Assembly (NCBI RefSeq): GCF_028435365.1
Contig: NZ_JAGTJJ010000076.1
Coordinates: forward strand, 1 to 47,293
DNA length: 47,293 nt
Source: Polyangium jinanense
GTDB lineage: Bacteria; Myxococcota; Polyangia; Polyangiales; Polyangiaceae
Direction of reading: 5' to 3'
A program made the position numbers and the translations under genes. Under the pieces are notes generated by a model, which saw only the letters and a program-made list of their open reading frames with translations, made no database searches and had not been told where the DNA came from. Below are positions 7,600 through 16,926 of this stretch, one piece after another; the first letter of the stretch is position 1, and the number at the start of each line of letters is the position of its first letter.

Positions 7600-8697
7600 G
7601 TGCCGCGCGCCTCTGGCCCTCACTCGTCGCAATGGATCACGGACGCGGGGAACGCGCTCGTGCAGGCGGCCTCGCGCGTGCGCATGATCATGTGCACGAC
7701 GCCGACGAACCTGCGGGCGGAGCTCGATCGGCTGGGCAGCGCGTGGGCGCGGGGTGATCACGAGGCGCCGCGGTTCTCGTACGAGCCGCCGCCCGATCAC
7801 GACGGCCTCGTGGGCGCGCTCGGGGAGCTCGCGGCGTTCCTGGAGAACGAAGGGCCGCTCGGCGCGGTGTACGCCGGAAGGGCCCGGGAGATTGCGGCGG
7901 AGGCGCGGGTCTGCTCGGCGGTCGGGACGAAGGAACTCTGGGCCGCGGCGAGGAAAAGGTTTGGCCGGCGCGACCATTACGATGACGCGGCGGACGACCT
8001 CGCGCGGCGCTGGCTCTCGGAGCCGCCGCCGCGCGTGTCCGAAGAGGATGCGCCCATTCGCAGCGACGACGAGGCGGACGAGGGATCGCTGCTCGTGCGG
8101 ATGCGCGCGGAGATCGGGGCGCGGCGCCTGCCATTCCGGGTGGTCGTGGTGCGGGATCTGTCGTCGCTCGCGGCGACGGGCGAGAGCGTCGTGCAGGTCG
8201 CGGCGGGGCGGTCCATGACGCGGGCCGACGTGGAGCGGACCGTGCTTCACGAGATCGAAGGGCACGTGCTCCCGCGGTGCCGGGCGGCGGAGATGTCGCT
8301 CGGGATCTTCGTGATCGGCACGCAAAGCGGCGCGGATGATCAGGAGGGGCGCGCGCTTTGGCTCGAGCGGCGCGCGGGTGCGCTCGTGGGCGGGCGACGG
8401 CGCGAGCTTGCGTCCCGGCACGTGGCGGCGCGGACGCTCGAAGCGGGGGCCGATTTCGTGGAGGCGGCGCGGCTCCTGCTCTCGCACGGGGCGAGCGTTC
8501 CGGACGCGCTTCGCATCACGGCGCGCGTGTATCGCGGGGGCGGGCTCGGGCGCGAGATCGTGTATTTGCCGGCGCTGCTCCGCGTGGAGGCGGCGCTCGC
8601 GGTGGATCCGGCGCTCGACGGGGTGCTCGGCGCGGGGCGCGTATCGGTCGACGCCGCAGCCGTGCTCCGGCCATTTGCGTCCCGCGCGGGTGCGTGA
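7600..8697 (+). CDS. DUF1704/MATCAP-like zinc metallopeptidase
   Basis: A 365-aa protein. The motif LHEIEGHVLPR (H217, E218, H222) followed by a DQEGRAL segment (Q248-E249-G250) matches the HExxxH plus EEG/QEG pattern of the DUF1704 family, bacterial relatives of the eukaryotic tyrosine carboxypeptidases MATCAP1/2. Zinc is probably bound by the two His and the later Glu. The rest is helical and Arg-rich. The start is GTG at 7600, preceded by AGGGA, 6 nt after the PIN-PhoH stop. Longer frames upstream run inside that gene and are shadows. Substrate unknown; the RNA-ATPase neighbour gives no clear hint. Confidence 0.72.
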   Translation: MPRASGPHSSQWITDAGNALVQAASRVRMIMCTTPTNLRAELDRLGSAWARGDHEAPRFSYEPPPDHDGLVGALGELAAFLENEGPLGAVYAGRAREIAAEARVCSAVGTKELWAAARKRFGRRDHYDDAADDLARRWLSEPPPRVSEEDAPIRSDDEADEGSLLVRMRAEIGARRLPFRVVVVRDLSSLAATGESVVQVAAGRSMTRADVERTVLHEIEGHVLPRCRAAEMSLGIFVIGTQSGADDQEGRALWLERRAGALVGGRRRELASRHVAARTLEAGADFVEAARLLLSHGASVPDALRITARVYRGGGLGREIVYLPALLRVEAALAVDPALDGVLGAGRVSVDAAAVLRPFASRAGA

Positions 8698-8763
8698 CCG
8701 GCGGAAGGCCTTTCTGTTAGCGTCGCGATGAGGGCTTTTCCTTTTCGTGACGTGAGGTGACGC

Positions 8764-10161
8764 GTGTCCTTCCTTCGCTTGCTCGGGCTCGTGGGGCTTT
8801 CGGCGTGGTTCGTGGGTTGTGGCAACGAGGTCGCGGAGACCTCGTTCGTGGATCCGGGCACGGCGCTGTGGGCGCGCCGGTTCGGGCGCGGGAGCTACGT
8901 CGAGCCGGTGGGGCTCGTCGGCGTCGCATCGGGCGGCGTGGTCGTGTCGGGCCGCTTTTATGGAGACGTCGATCTCGGCGGGGGCACGCTGCCCGGGCCG
9001 GGGAACAATTATCAAGCGTACGTCGCGCGGTACGACGGCGAAGGCAATCACGTCTACAGCCGCGCGTTCGGCGCTGAATTCGCGGAGATGTCGAACGACG
9101 TCGCGGTGTTCCCGGACGGCTCCGCGCTGATCGTGGGGACGTTCGGCTGGCCGGTCGATCTCGACGGGATCACGCTGCCATGGGGCGGCAGTGACGACGC
9201 ATTCGTGGCGAAGCTCGATCCGGCGGGGAAGGTGGTCTGGGCGCGGACGTTCGGCGGTGCGGGGGTTCAACGCGGCACGGCCGTCGCGGCGATGCCGGAC
9301 GGGGGCGCGGTCGTCGCGGGGCAGACGTTGGGCGAGGTGGATCTCGGGATCGGCGAGCCGCAGGACACTTCGTTCGGCAGCTTCGTCGTGCGCCTCGACG
9401 CGAAGGGCGCGTCCTCGTGGTCGCAGATGCTGAAGGGCGGCGGCGAAGTCGTGACCGTTGAGGACATCGCGGTGCAGGGGGAGAGGATCGCTGTCGTGGG
9501 GCAATTCATGAACGCCATGGTGGTGGGCTTCGAAGACCAGCTTGTGCAATCGAACGGGTTTCAGGACGGGTACGTTGTGACGTACGATTCCGATGGAAAA
9601 CCGCTCTGGTTCCACGTGATGGGAGCCGCGGGGTATTACGACGATGCGAGGAGCGTCGCGTTCACGGCCGATGGCGGGCTCGTGATCACGGGAGACGTCG
9701 AGGGGAACGTCGACCTCGGCGGTGGATTCATCCAGGCGGTGGGCGAATACGACACGAACACGTATCTCCTGGAGCTCGACGCGGCTTCGAATCACCGGCG
9801 GAGCGTCCTTTACGGGGGCGACGGCTGGGATCGTGGGCACGGCGTCGCGGTGACGGCCGGCGGGGGCGTGATCATCACGGGAGAGATGGCCGGGCGCATG
9901 TCGTTCGGCGAGGCGAGCCTCGCGGCGTCCGAGGCCGAGATCTGGGGCGACGCATTCGTGGCGGAGCTCGACGCGGACAGGAATCCCGTATTCCTGCGTC
10001 GCTTCGGCGGGTCGGAGATGCAAATGGGGCAGCGGGCCGCGGTGGACGGAGAGGGGCGCGTGTACATCGCGGGGACGGCGGTCGGCGCCGTGGACTTCGG
10101 ACTCGGGCCGACGCCCAGCTCGGGGTACTACGAGACGTTCCTGGTCGCCCTCGCGCCCTGA
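8764..10161 (+). CDS. Lipoprotein with beta-propeller-like repeats
   Basis: A 465-aa predicted lipoprotein. It starts at GTG 8764 after a GTGAGG sequence, with a hydrophobic leader ending FVGC (Cys19). The mature part is a string of about eight repeats of roughly 50 residues. Each has a GDVDLGGG- or VDLDG-like strand, a DAFVAKLD or YVARYDGEG segment and a VWARTFGG-like end. This pattern, common in myxobacterial secreted proteins, resembles SBBP/beta-propeller repeats. It probably sits on the outer membrane or cell surface and binds partners; there is no catalytic motif. It lies between the DUF1704 gene and the potassium channel without clear coupling. Confidence 0.8.
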   Translation: MSFLRLLGLVGLSAWFVGCGNEVAETSFVDPGTALWARRFGRGSYVEPVGLVGVASGGVVVSGRFYGDVDLGGGTLPGPGNNYQAYVARYDGEGNHVYSRAFGAEFAEMSNDVAVFPDGSALIVGTFGWPVDLDGITLPWGGSDDAFVAKLDPAGKVVWARTFGGAGVQRGTAVAAMPDGGAVVAGQTLGEVDLGIGEPQDTSFGSFVVRLDAKGASSWSQMLKGGGEVVTVEDIAVQGERIAVVGQFMNAMVVGFEDQLVQSNGFQDGYVVTYDSDGKPLWFHVMGAAGYYDDARSVAFTADGGLVITGDVEGNVDLGGGFIQAVGEYDTNTYLLELDAASNHRRSVLYGGDGWDRGHGVAVTAGGGVIITGEMAGRMSFGEASLAASEAEIWGDAFVAELDADRNPVFLRRFGGSEMQMGQRAAVDGEGRVYIAGTAVGAVDFGLGPTPSSGYYETFLVALAP

Positions 10162-10209
10162 GCATCGTTTCCCCACGTCGCGCGGACTTCCGCTACGCTC
10201 GCCGGCACG

Positions 10210-11160
10210 ATGAGCCAAGCAGAGGTCCCTCCATCTCCTCCCCCGAAGGCGACGAAGTGGACGCGGACCTTGACCCGCAGCGGAGAGTTCGCCGGCATCG
10301 CGATCCAGGGGCAAATCACGTCGTGGCACGACTTCTACCATGCGGTGATGAAGGCCCGGTGGCCGGTCGTGGCCCTTTCGCTTTTCACGGCCTACCTCGC
10401 GACGAACCTCATGTTCGCGTTTCTGTATCTCCTCGGCGGGGATGCCATCGCGAACGCGGAGCCGGGGTCGTTCACGGACGCGTTTTTCTTCAGTGTTCAA
10501 ACGATGGCGACCATCGGCTACGGGGCGATGGCGCCGAAGACGCTCTACGCGCACGTGCTCGTGACGATCGAGGCGATCTTCGGGCTTTTTGGCCTGGCGC
10601 TGGCGACGGGCATCGTGTTCGCGAAGTTCGCGCGGCCGATGGCGCGGGTCGTGTGGAGCGACGTCGCGCTGCTCTCGAAGCGCAACGGCGTGCCGCACCT
10701 CGTGTTCCGCGTGGCGAACGCGCGCGCGAACCAGATCGTGGAGGCGAGCATCCGCGTCTGTGCGCTCAAGTTCGACACGACGAGCGAGGGCGAGCGGATG
10801 CGGCGGTTCTTCGATCTCAACCTGCTCCGCGCCACCAACCCGATCTTCGCGATGACGTGGACGGTGATGCATCCGATCGACGAGCACAGCCCGCTCCACG
10901 GGATGACGGTCGAGGAGCTCGGCCAGGGGAACGTGGAGATCCTCGCGATCCTGACGGGCCTCGACAGCACGTTCGGGCAGACGATTCACGCGCGGTACGC
11001 GTACGCGGCGGACGACATCGTGGAGAACGCGCGCTTCGAGGACATGATCGTGGTGCTGCCGGATGGAAGGCGCGGCCTGGACATCACGCGCATCAGCCTG
11101 TGGACCCCGCACGAGCCGAAGGTCGAGGCGGCCGAGAGCGAGGCGCCGAAGGCGGCCTGA
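10210..11160 (+). CDS. KirBac-type inward rectifier potassium channel
   Basis: A 316-aa inner-membrane channel. After a cytoplasmic N-terminus come an outer helix (PVVALSLFTAYLATNLMFAF), a pore helix with the selectivity filter TIGYG (about 101-105) and an inner helix (GLFGLALATGIVFAKFARP). The C-terminal half (about 150-300) is the cytoplasmic immunoglobulin-like Kir domain (VFRVANARANQIVEASIRV, TWTVMHPIDEHSPL). This matches KirBac channels in length and order. The ATG at 10210 has no strong Shine-Dalgarno sequence. The C-terminal tail after about 300 is short and acidic. No neighbouring transport gene is seen, so it is probably an independent unit. Confidence 0.93.
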   Translation: MSQAEVPPSPPPKATKWTRTLTRSGEFAGIAIQGQITSWHDFYHAVMKARWPVVALSLFTAYLATNLMFAFLYLLGGDAIANAEPGSFTDAFFFSVQTMATIGYGAMAPKTLYAHVLVTIEAIFGLFGLALATGIVFAKFARPMARVVWSDVALLSKRNGVPHLVFRVANARANQIVEASIRVCALKFDTTSEGERMRRFFDLNLLRATNPIFAMTWTVMHPIDEHSPLHGMTVEELGQGNVEILAILTGLDSTFGQTIHARYAYAADDIVENARFEDMIVVLPDGRRGLDITRISLWTPHEPKVEAAESEAPKAA

Positions 11161-11473
11161 CGAGAGCAGACGCCCGAGCGGTTGAGCAAGGCATCCTGGA
11201 CCTTGGCGCGGACGAACCCATATCGACGAACGCCGCGGCGACGGCCTGCTCCAGGCGAGCGCGTTCGGTATCGGTCTCGGTGCGCTCGCTTCTCCGAACG
11301 GAACCGCCAGATATCGGATCGTCCCATTTCCGCGGCACCCGTCACGAAGGCAAACGCTTCGGTCCGATGACACGCCGAGTTCTCCGCGAGACGGAATCGC
11401 GGGTGCGCGAGGCCACGGGCAAGCTCCGGCGCCGCGTCTGACGCGGTTTTCCCCCTGGACAACCGTCCAGCCC
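11161..11473. other. 313-nt gap with no recognisable gene
   Basis: The stretch between the Kir channel and Tex carries overlapping open frames on both strands, but none resembles a family I know, none has a good ribosome site, and all are Arg/Ser-rich in the way antisense frames are here. Its base composition is slightly more AT-rich around 11270-11350 than the flanking genes. It could hold the tex promoter or a decayed gene. Confidence 0.5.
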
Positions 11474-11494
11474 GTGCCTAAAGCCACCCCTCCC

Positions 11495-13858
11495 ATGACT
11501 GCCACGACCGACTCCACCACGGTGGCCTCGCCCACGATCACGCTGCCCGCTTTCGACCCCGTCCCGACGCTTTCGGAGGAGCTCACGCTGCCCCGATCGG
11601 GCGTCTCGGCAGTGGTAAAGCTGCTCGCCGAGGGCGCGACGGTGCCGTTCATCGCGCGGTACCGCAAGGAGGCGACGGGCGGGCTCGACGAGGTGCAGAT
11701 CCGCGCCATCGAGGAGCGTCGCACGTACCTCGTGGAGCTCGACGAGCGGCGCCGGCAGGTGCTCGATGAGATCGGCAAGCAAGGCAAGCTCACGGACGAG
11801 CTGAAGAAGAAGATCGTCGGCTGCGCGACGAAGGCAGAGCTCGAAGATCTCTACCTGCCGTTCAAGCCGAAGCGCAGGACGCGCGCGATCATCGCCAAGG
11901 AGCGCGGGCTCGAGCCGCTCGCGGACCGGATCTGGTCGCAAGCGAAGGAAGGCAGCCCCGACGAGGAGGCGAAGGCCTTCGTCGACGCGGCCAAGGAGGT
12001 GCCCGACGTCGCGGCGGCGCTCGCGGGCGCGCGCGACATCTGCGCCGAGCGGATCGCGGAGAACGCCGACGTGCGCAAGACCGTGCGCGAGGCGTACATG
12101 CAAGACGGCGTGATCCGCGTGAAGAAAAACGAGGAGCACGAGGGCAAGGCGACGAAGTTCGATACGTACGCGACCTTCGAAGGGCCCGTCGCGGGCATGC
12201 CGTCGCACCGCTACCTGGCGATCCGCCGCGGTGAAGCCGAGGGGATCCTGCGCGCGTCGGTGGATCTCGATGGCGAGAGGCTGTTCGCGCCGATCGGCAA
12301 GATGAGCGGGCTCGACGGCGGCTCGCCCTGGGCGGGCGAGCTCGGCAAGGCGGTGAGCGACGCGTACAAGCGGCTGCTCGCGCCGAGCGTGCAGATCGAC
12401 GTGCGCGTGGAGCTGAAGCAGCAGTCGGATCGCGCGGCGGTCGAGGTGTTCGCCCAGAACCTGCGGGAGCTCCTGCTCGCGGCGCCCTTCGGGACGCACG
12501 CGGTGCTCGGGATCGATCCGGGACAACGCACGGGCTGCAAGTGCGCGGTCGTCGACGACACGGGCAAGCTGCTCGCGAACGAGACGATCTACCTCGTGCA
12601 AGGCGCCGACGCGGAGGAGCGCGGCAAGCGCACGATCCGCGACCTGTGCCGGAAGTACGGCGTGAGCGCGGTGGCCGTGGGCAACGGGACGCACGGGCGC
12701 GAGACGGAGCAGTTCGTGCGCGATGTGCTCGCGGCCGAGGGGCTGAAGGAGATCTTCTGCGTGCCCGTGAGCGAGGCCGGCGCGAGCGTGTACTCGGCGA
12801 GCGACGTGGCGCGCGAGGAGTTCCCGGATCTCGACCTGACGGTGCGCGGCGCGATCAGCATCGCGCGGCGGCTGCAGGATCCGCTCGCCGAGCTCGTGAA
12901 GGTCGATCCGAAGAGCATCGGCGTCGGGCAGTACCAGCACGACGTGTATCAGTCGCTGCTCGCGCGCAAGCTCGACGAGGTCGTGGAGAGCTGCGTGAAC
13001 ATGGTCGGCGTGGAGCTCAACACGGCGAGCGCGCCCTTGCTCTCGCGCGTGGCGGGCATCGGTCCTTCGCTCGCGAAGAAGATCGTGTCGCACCGCGATC
13101 AACACGGCGCGTTCTCGAGCCGGAAGAAGCTGCTCGACGTGGCGGGCCTCGGGCCGAAGACGTTCGAGCAGTGCGCGGGCTTCTTGCGCATCCGCGGAGG
13201 CGAGCATCCGCTCGACGGGAGCGCGGTGCACCCGGAGCGTTACGCGCTCGTCGAGAAGATCGCCGGAGACCTCGGCGTGCCCGTCGCGTCGCTCGTGGGC
13301 GACACGAAGCTCATCGGGCGCATCGATCCGAAGAAGTACATCGGCGGCGACGTCGGCGAGTACACGATGAACGACATCCTGGTCGAGCTGAAGAAGCCGG
13401 GGCGTGATCCGCGCGCGAGCTTCGAGCCGCCGAAGTTCCGCGACGACGTGCGGACGATGGAGGACCTGAAGCCCGGGATGGAGCTCGAAGGGGTGGTCAC
13501 GAACGTGACCGCGTTCGGCGCATTCGTGGACGTGGGCGTGCACCAGGACGGGCTCGTGCACGTCTCGCAGCTCGCGGACAGGTTCGTGAAGGATCCGAGC
13601 GAGGTGGTGAAGGTCGGCGACAAGCTGAAGGTGCGCGTGCTCGAGGTGGACATGGTGCGCAAGCGCATCTCGCTGACGGCGCGGAAGGGCGAACGCCCGC
13701 AGCCGGGGGCGCAGTCGCAAAGCGCGCAGCAGGGGCGCGGCGGGCAAGGGCCGCAGCAAGGGCGCGGAGGGCCGCAGGGCAAGGGCGGTCCCCAGGGCAA
13801 ACCCCAGCCGCAGGGGAAGTTCACGAACAACCCGTTCGCGACGCTCCTGAAGCGGTAG
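11495..13858 (+). CDS. tex: Tex transcription accessory protein with S1 domain
   Basis: A nucleic-acid-binding protein of 787 aa from the ATG at 11495 (GTG at 11474 adds seven residues; neither has a clear ribosome site). Domains in order are the N-terminal helical Tex region (LPRSGVSAVVKLL, VPFIARYRKEATGGLDE), a YqgF/RNase H-like domain (VLGIDPGQRTGCK), helix-hairpin-helix repeats (LSRVAGIGPSLAKKIV, LLDVAGLGPKTFEQCAG) and an S1 RNA-binding domain (GMELEGVVTNVTAFGAFVDV, then HVSQLADRFV). A Gln/Gly-rich basic tail of about 50 residues follows S1 and is longer than in Escherichia coli-type Tex. Known Tex proteins act in transcription and RNA processing. It is a single gene. Confidence 0.96.
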   Translation: MTATTDSTTVASPTITLPAFDPVPTLSEELTLPRSGVSAVVKLLAEGATVPFIARYRKEATGGLDEVQIRAIEERRTYLVELDERRRQVLDEIGKQGKLTDELKKKIVGCATKAELEDLYLPFKPKRRTRAIIAKERGLEPLADRIWSQAKEGSPDEEAKAFVDAAKEVPDVAAALAGARDICAERIAENADVRKTVREAYMQDGVIRVKKNEEHEGKATKFDTYATFEGPVAGMPSHRYLAIRRGEAEGILRASVDLDGERLFAPIGKMSGLDGGSPWAGELGKAVSDAYKRLLAPSVQIDVRVELKQQSDRAAVEVFAQNLRELLLAAPFGTHAVLGIDPGQRTGCKCAVVDDTGKLLANETIYLVQGADAEERGKRTIRDLCRKYGVSAVAVGNGTHGRETEQFVRDVLAAEGLKEIFCVPVSEAGASVYSASDVAREEFPDLDLTVRGAISIARRLQDPLAELVKVDPKSIGVGQYQHDVYQSLLARKLDEVVESCVNMVGVELNTASAPLLSRVAGIGPSLAKKIVSHRDQHGAFSSRKKLLDVAGLGPKTFEQCAGFLRIRGGEHPLDGSAVHPERYALVEKIAGDLGVPVASLVGDTKLIGRIDPKKYIGGDVGEYTMNDILVELKKPGRDPRASFEPPKFRDDVRTMEDLKPGMELEGVVTNVTAFGAFVDVGVHQDGLVHVSQLADRFVKDPSEVVKVGDKLKVRVLEVDMVRKRISLTARKGERPQPGAQSQSAQQGRGGQGPQQGRGGPQGKGGPQGKPQPQGKFTNNPFATLLKR

Positions 13859-13903
13859 GCGGGCGGGCAGCGCGGGGTCGCTCGCTCGTGCTATTTCCGT
13901 GGC

Positions 13904-14503
13904 ATGGGGGACCCCGCGCCGAAGCACCGTACGTTCGAGGAGCTTCTCGCCGAGATCGATCGCCTGCCCGAGTACCTGAGCGGGGAGATCCTCGAGCCGG
14001 GACAGCTTCGCGTGTTACCTCGGCCTGATGCGCCGCATCGGCGAGCCGTAGCCCAGTGCGAGCGGGCCCTCTACTACCTCAGCCCGATGGACACCCCCGG
14101 CGACGGAGCATGGTGGATCGAGCGCGAGGCGGCCATTCGCTTCGGCGATCGGCTCTTCAACCCCGACCTCGCCGGCTTTCGCGTTACACGCTCTCCTGAG
14201 CAGCCCGACGAGTACCCCATCACGCTGCTCCCCGATTGGTGCTGCGAGGTTCTCTCGCCGTCGACCGCTCGCGACGATCGCCGGATCAAGCTGCCGCACT
14301 ACGCGCGATCCGGCGTGGGCTGGGTGTGGTTGATCGATCCGGAGATCCGTCTGTTGGAGGTTTGGCAGACCGAGCGCGAACGCCCCCTGCTCGTCGCATC
14401 CGCCGCCGAGGATGAAACTCCCCGCCTGCCGCCCTTCGACCTCGAGATCAACCTCGCACCCTTCTGGATCCTCCCCAAGCCCGTCGAGCCCTCTTCTCCC
14501 TGA
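13904..14503 (+). CDS. Uma2-family (DUF820) putative nuclease-fold protein
   Basis: A 199-aa protein of the Uma2/DUF820 family, which has a PD-(D/E)XK-like restriction-endonuclease fold but no settled function. Visible family marks are FNPDLAGFR (the Asp), CCEVLSPSTARDDRRIKLP (the Glu and Lys) and YARSGVGWVWLIDP. The start at 13904 puts the FEELL segment near the N-terminus as usual for the family. Such genes are often present in many copies in large myxobacterial and cyanobacterial genomes. The next gene starts 27 nt downstream on the same strand, so the two may share a transcript. Confidence 0.85.
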   Translation: MGDPAPKHRTFEELLAEIDRLPEYLSGEILEPGQLRVLPRPDAPHRRAVAQCERALYYLSPMDTPGDGAWWIEREAAIRFGDRLFNPDLAGFRVTRSPEQPDEYPITLLPDWCCEVLSPSTARDDRRIKLPHYARSGVGWVWLIDPEIRLLEVWQTERERPLLVASAAEDETPRLPPFDLEINLAPFWILPKPVEPSSP

Positions 14504-14529
14504 TCCCGCCCGCCAGTACCCTGCGCGGC

Positions 14530-15699
14530 ATGTCCGATACGGCCGTCGAGACCGCGGTCGCGCACCTCTCCCCCGACGCGCGACGCTTGCTCTGGATCCT
14601 CACGCGCGCGCTGCCGCCCGTGCCCGAGACGCTCGTCGAAAAGGTGTTTGCGCGCGAGTCGGTGGAGGACGAGAGGTTCCGCCAGATCGGTCGCATGATG
14701 GCCGCGTTCGAGCGGATGCCGCCCGAGTCGCGGCCCGAGATGCCCGCCATGCCCGAGGAGGTGAAGCGGCGCATCGCGGCCCTGCGGGAGGCTGGGGAGC
14801 CCGAGAGCCCGGATCTCGAGCCGCTCCTCGGTGAGCTCGTGGAGGCGCGGCTCATGACACGCGCGCCGCTGCTCGAAGGGGGTGCGGCGATGGGTCTGGA
14901 AGCGACGGAGGCGGCGGCGATCGCGGTGGCGGCGTGGATGGAGGCGCGGCCGGACGAGCGCGCAGGGCAGGACGAGGCCGCGGTGAAGGTCGCGTTCGGC
15001 GAGCGATACGGCGCCGCGTTCGTCGCGTCCGTCGAGGGCAAGGTGCCCGGCGGGACGAAGGAAGCGGGCATCGAGGCCGGGATCACGGCGACGTCGTATT
15101 TCCTCGGCGCGGGCGCGTTCGCGGCGCTCGCCTCGATGTTCGGCGAGGCCGTGCGCGCGGCGAACGACGCATCCATCGTCGGGCCGGTCGCGGGGGCCGT
15201 GGAGGAGAAGGGCGGGCTCGACGCGCTGCTCGGCGCGTTCGACGCGCAGAACGACGCGCTCGGCCACGCCGGGACGCTCGCTGCGCTCGCGGGGTACCAC
15301 AAGGACGCAGGCGACCTCGGGAAGGCGATCGTGCTGGAGCAGCGATCCCTCGCGCCGCTCGCCCGGCTCGACAACGTGGTGCCGCGGGCGATCGTGCACC
15401 TGCGTGTGTCGGAGCTCCTGGAGGTCGCGTCGCGCAAGGAAGAGAGCGCTGCGCACCTCGCGGCCGCGATCCTGTACAGGGCGCTCTCGGGCGTGGATTT
15501 CCGCGCGGAGATCCGCGCGCTCGTGGTGCGGCTCGGTCGGGATCGCGGGTACACGCTCCCCGCCGCCGCGGCGTTGCTCGAGGATCCGTCGTTCGCCGAT
15601 CTCGCGCGGTTCGTGCAGACGAAAGGCGTGCCTGTCACGGACGTGCAGGCCGATCTCGATGCGCTCACGGCGCAACTGAAGCAGCACATCGGCGTCTGA
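14530..15699 (+). CDS. Helical hypothetical protein, TPR-like C-terminal part
   Basis: A 389-aa soluble protein that I do not recognise. It is Ala/Glu-rich and predicted almost fully helical. The first ~110 residues include a Pro/Glu-rich stretch (MPPESRPEMPAMPEE). A Gly/Ala-rich region near 190-230 could be a weakly hydrophobic hairpin. From about 250 on, helix pairs such as HAGTLAALAGYHKDAGDLGK resemble tetratricopeptide or related solenoid repeats. No signal peptide or catalytic motif is visible. It follows the Uma2-like gene closely and precedes a tiny lipoprotein gene. Confidence 0.7.
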   Translation: MSDTAVETAVAHLSPDARRLLWILTRALPPVPETLVEKVFARESVEDERFRQIGRMMAAFERMPPESRPEMPAMPEEVKRRIAALREAGEPESPDLEPLLGELVEARLMTRAPLLEGGAAMGLEATEAAAIAVAAWMEARPDERAGQDEAAVKVAFGERYGAAFVASVEGKVPGGTKEAGIEAGITATSYFLGAGAFAALASMFGEAVRAANDASIVGPVAGAVEEKGGLDALLGAFDAQNDALGHAGTLAALAGYHKDAGDLGKAIVLEQRSLAPLARLDNVVPRAIVHLRVSELLEVASRKEESAAHLAAAILYRALSGVDFRAEIRALVVRLGRDRGYTLPAAAALLEDPSFADLARFVQTKGVPVTDVQADLDALTAQLKQHIGV

Positions 15700-15741
15700 A
15701 GGCTTTACGAGGTCGCCTCGGCGGGGCATGAGGATCGCTCG

Positions 15742-16104
15742 ATGCGTACGATCCTGCCGCTGCTCTTCGTGTTCGCGTGTAACTCCGCGTCGCCTTCGGG
15801 CCCGAGGAACGCGGAGGACATTCGTCCCGCCACAGACACACAGCCCCCGGCCGCGCCGTCGCCCACGGGATCCTCGACGGAGGCGGCTGCTCCAGGCGAT
15901 GCGGCCTGCAGCACGGACGCGGATTGCGCGCCGGCGGCGTGTTGCCACGCAGCGTCGTGTGTCGCGCGGAGCGCGGCGCCCGATTGCAGGGCCGTGCTGT
16001 GCTCGATGGAGTGTCGGCAGGGGACGATGGATTGCGGCGGCGGATGCATGTGTCAGGGCGGTCGCTGCTCGGCCCGGATGATGTCGGGGCCCGCGGCGAT
16101 GTGA
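15742..16104 (+). CDS. Small Cys-rich lipoprotein
   Basis: A 120-aa predicted lipoprotein. A short leader ends in VFAC (Cys13), followed by a Pro/Ser/Thr-rich spacer and a C-terminal domain with about twelve cysteines, including CSTDADCAPAACCHAASC and MDCGGGCMCQGGRC. The ATG at 15742 follows GAGG at a usable distance. The cysteine pattern suggests a small disulphide-bonded extracellular domain. Function unknown. Its stop lies 3 nt from the convergent stop of trpC, so the two transcripts probably overlap. Confidence 0.78.
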   Translation: MRTILPLLFVFACNSASPSGPRNAEDIRPATDTQPPAAPSPTGSSTEAAAPGDAACSTDADCAPAACCHAASCVARSAAPDCRAVLCSMECRQGTMDCGGGCMCQGGRCSARMMSGPAAM

Positions 16105-16107
16105 GGA

Positions 16108-16926
16108 TCAGCGGGCGGCGGCGCGCGCGACCATCGCGGCGAGCAGCGGGCCCGGGTCGTCCTGCCGCATGAGGGCCTCGCCCACGAGCGCCGCGTCGGC
16201 GGGGCCTTGCGCGATGCGCGCGACGTCGGGCGGCGAGGCGAGTCCAGAGAGGTGCACCCGCGCGGCGCCACGATCGGCGCGGGTGAGCACACGCTCGGCG
16301 CGCGCGTGATCCATGGCGAGCGTGTCGAGATCGCGCGCGTTGACGCCAAGGACACGCGCGTGAGCGCGCTCGGCCGCTGCGAGCTCGTCCTCGGTCGCGA
16401 CCTCGACGAAGGGTTCGATCCCGAGATCCCGCGCCGCGTCCGCGAGCCGCGCGAGAGCCTCGGCCGAGGTGATGCGCGCGATCAAGAGCGCCGCGTCCGC
16501 GCCGTGCGCCGCGGCCATGGCGAGCTGGATCGGGTCCAGGATGAACTCCTTGCAGAGGAGCTTCGGCCGCGCCGCGCCGAAGGCCGCGTCGAGCGCGTCA
16601 CGGCATGCTGCGAGGTCGTCGTACGAGCCGCCGAAGAACGGACCGTCGACGAGCACGCTGATCATCGCCGCGCCAGCTTCCGCGTATCGCTGCGCGCGCT
16701 CGGCCGGCCTCAGCAACGACGAGAGCGCGCCCACCGACGGCGAACGTAGCTTCACCTCGGCGAGAAGCCGCAGCGCCCCGCCCTCGGGCCGGCGGAGCGC
16801 TTCGAAGACGCCGCCTGAAGGCACGCGCGTCGTGCGCGGCGGAGGCGCGGCGAGCAGCGCTGCGATCTCAGTGCGCTTCGACGCGAGGATCGTGTCGAGG
16901 ACGCGCTTTGCTCCCTGCCCGTCCAT
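16108..16926 (-). CDS. trpC: Indole-3-glycerol-phosphate synthase
   Basis: A 272-aa TIM-barrel enzyme that closes the ring of 1-(2-carboxyphenylamino)-1-deoxyribulose 5-phosphate in tryptophan synthesis. Family marks are LLAEVKLRSPSVG (catalytic Lys on strand 1), LLCKEFILDPIQ (CKDF-like), LGVNARDLDT and HLSGLASPPDV. The ATG at 16926 overlaps the trpD stop by one base (TGATG), and GGAGG lies just upstream inside trpD, so translation is probably coupled. It is not fused to trpF as in enterobacteria. It is the last gene of trpGDC. Confidence 0.95.
   Translation of the reverse strand: MDGQGAKRVLDTILASKRTEIAALLAAPPPRTTRVPSGGVFEALRRPEGGALRLLAEVKLRSPSVGALSSLLRPAERAQRYAEAGAAMISVLVDGPFFGGSYDDLAACRDALDAAFGAARPKLLCKEFILDPIQLAMAAAHGADAALLIARITSAEALARLADAARDLGIEPFVEVATEDELAAAERAHARVLGVNARDLDTLAMDHARAERVLTRADRGAARVHLSGLASPPDVARIAQGPADAALVGEALMRQDDPGPLLAAMVARAAAR

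Noticed and set aside
10986..11462. Minus-strand frames overlapping the end of the Kir gene (158 and 81 codons)
   Set aside because: No recognisable domain, poor starts, and half of each lies antisense to the channel's conserved C-terminal domain.
7471..11793. Very long minus-strand open frame (1440 codons) and similar long frames at 11342-13927, 18758-22429 and 26231-28069
   Set aside because: They run antisense to, or through, well-supported genes, are Arg/His/Pro-rich and have no domain similarity. High GC removes stop codons from shadow frames. Only the true gene parts (for example 18758-19684 and 26231-27544) were kept.
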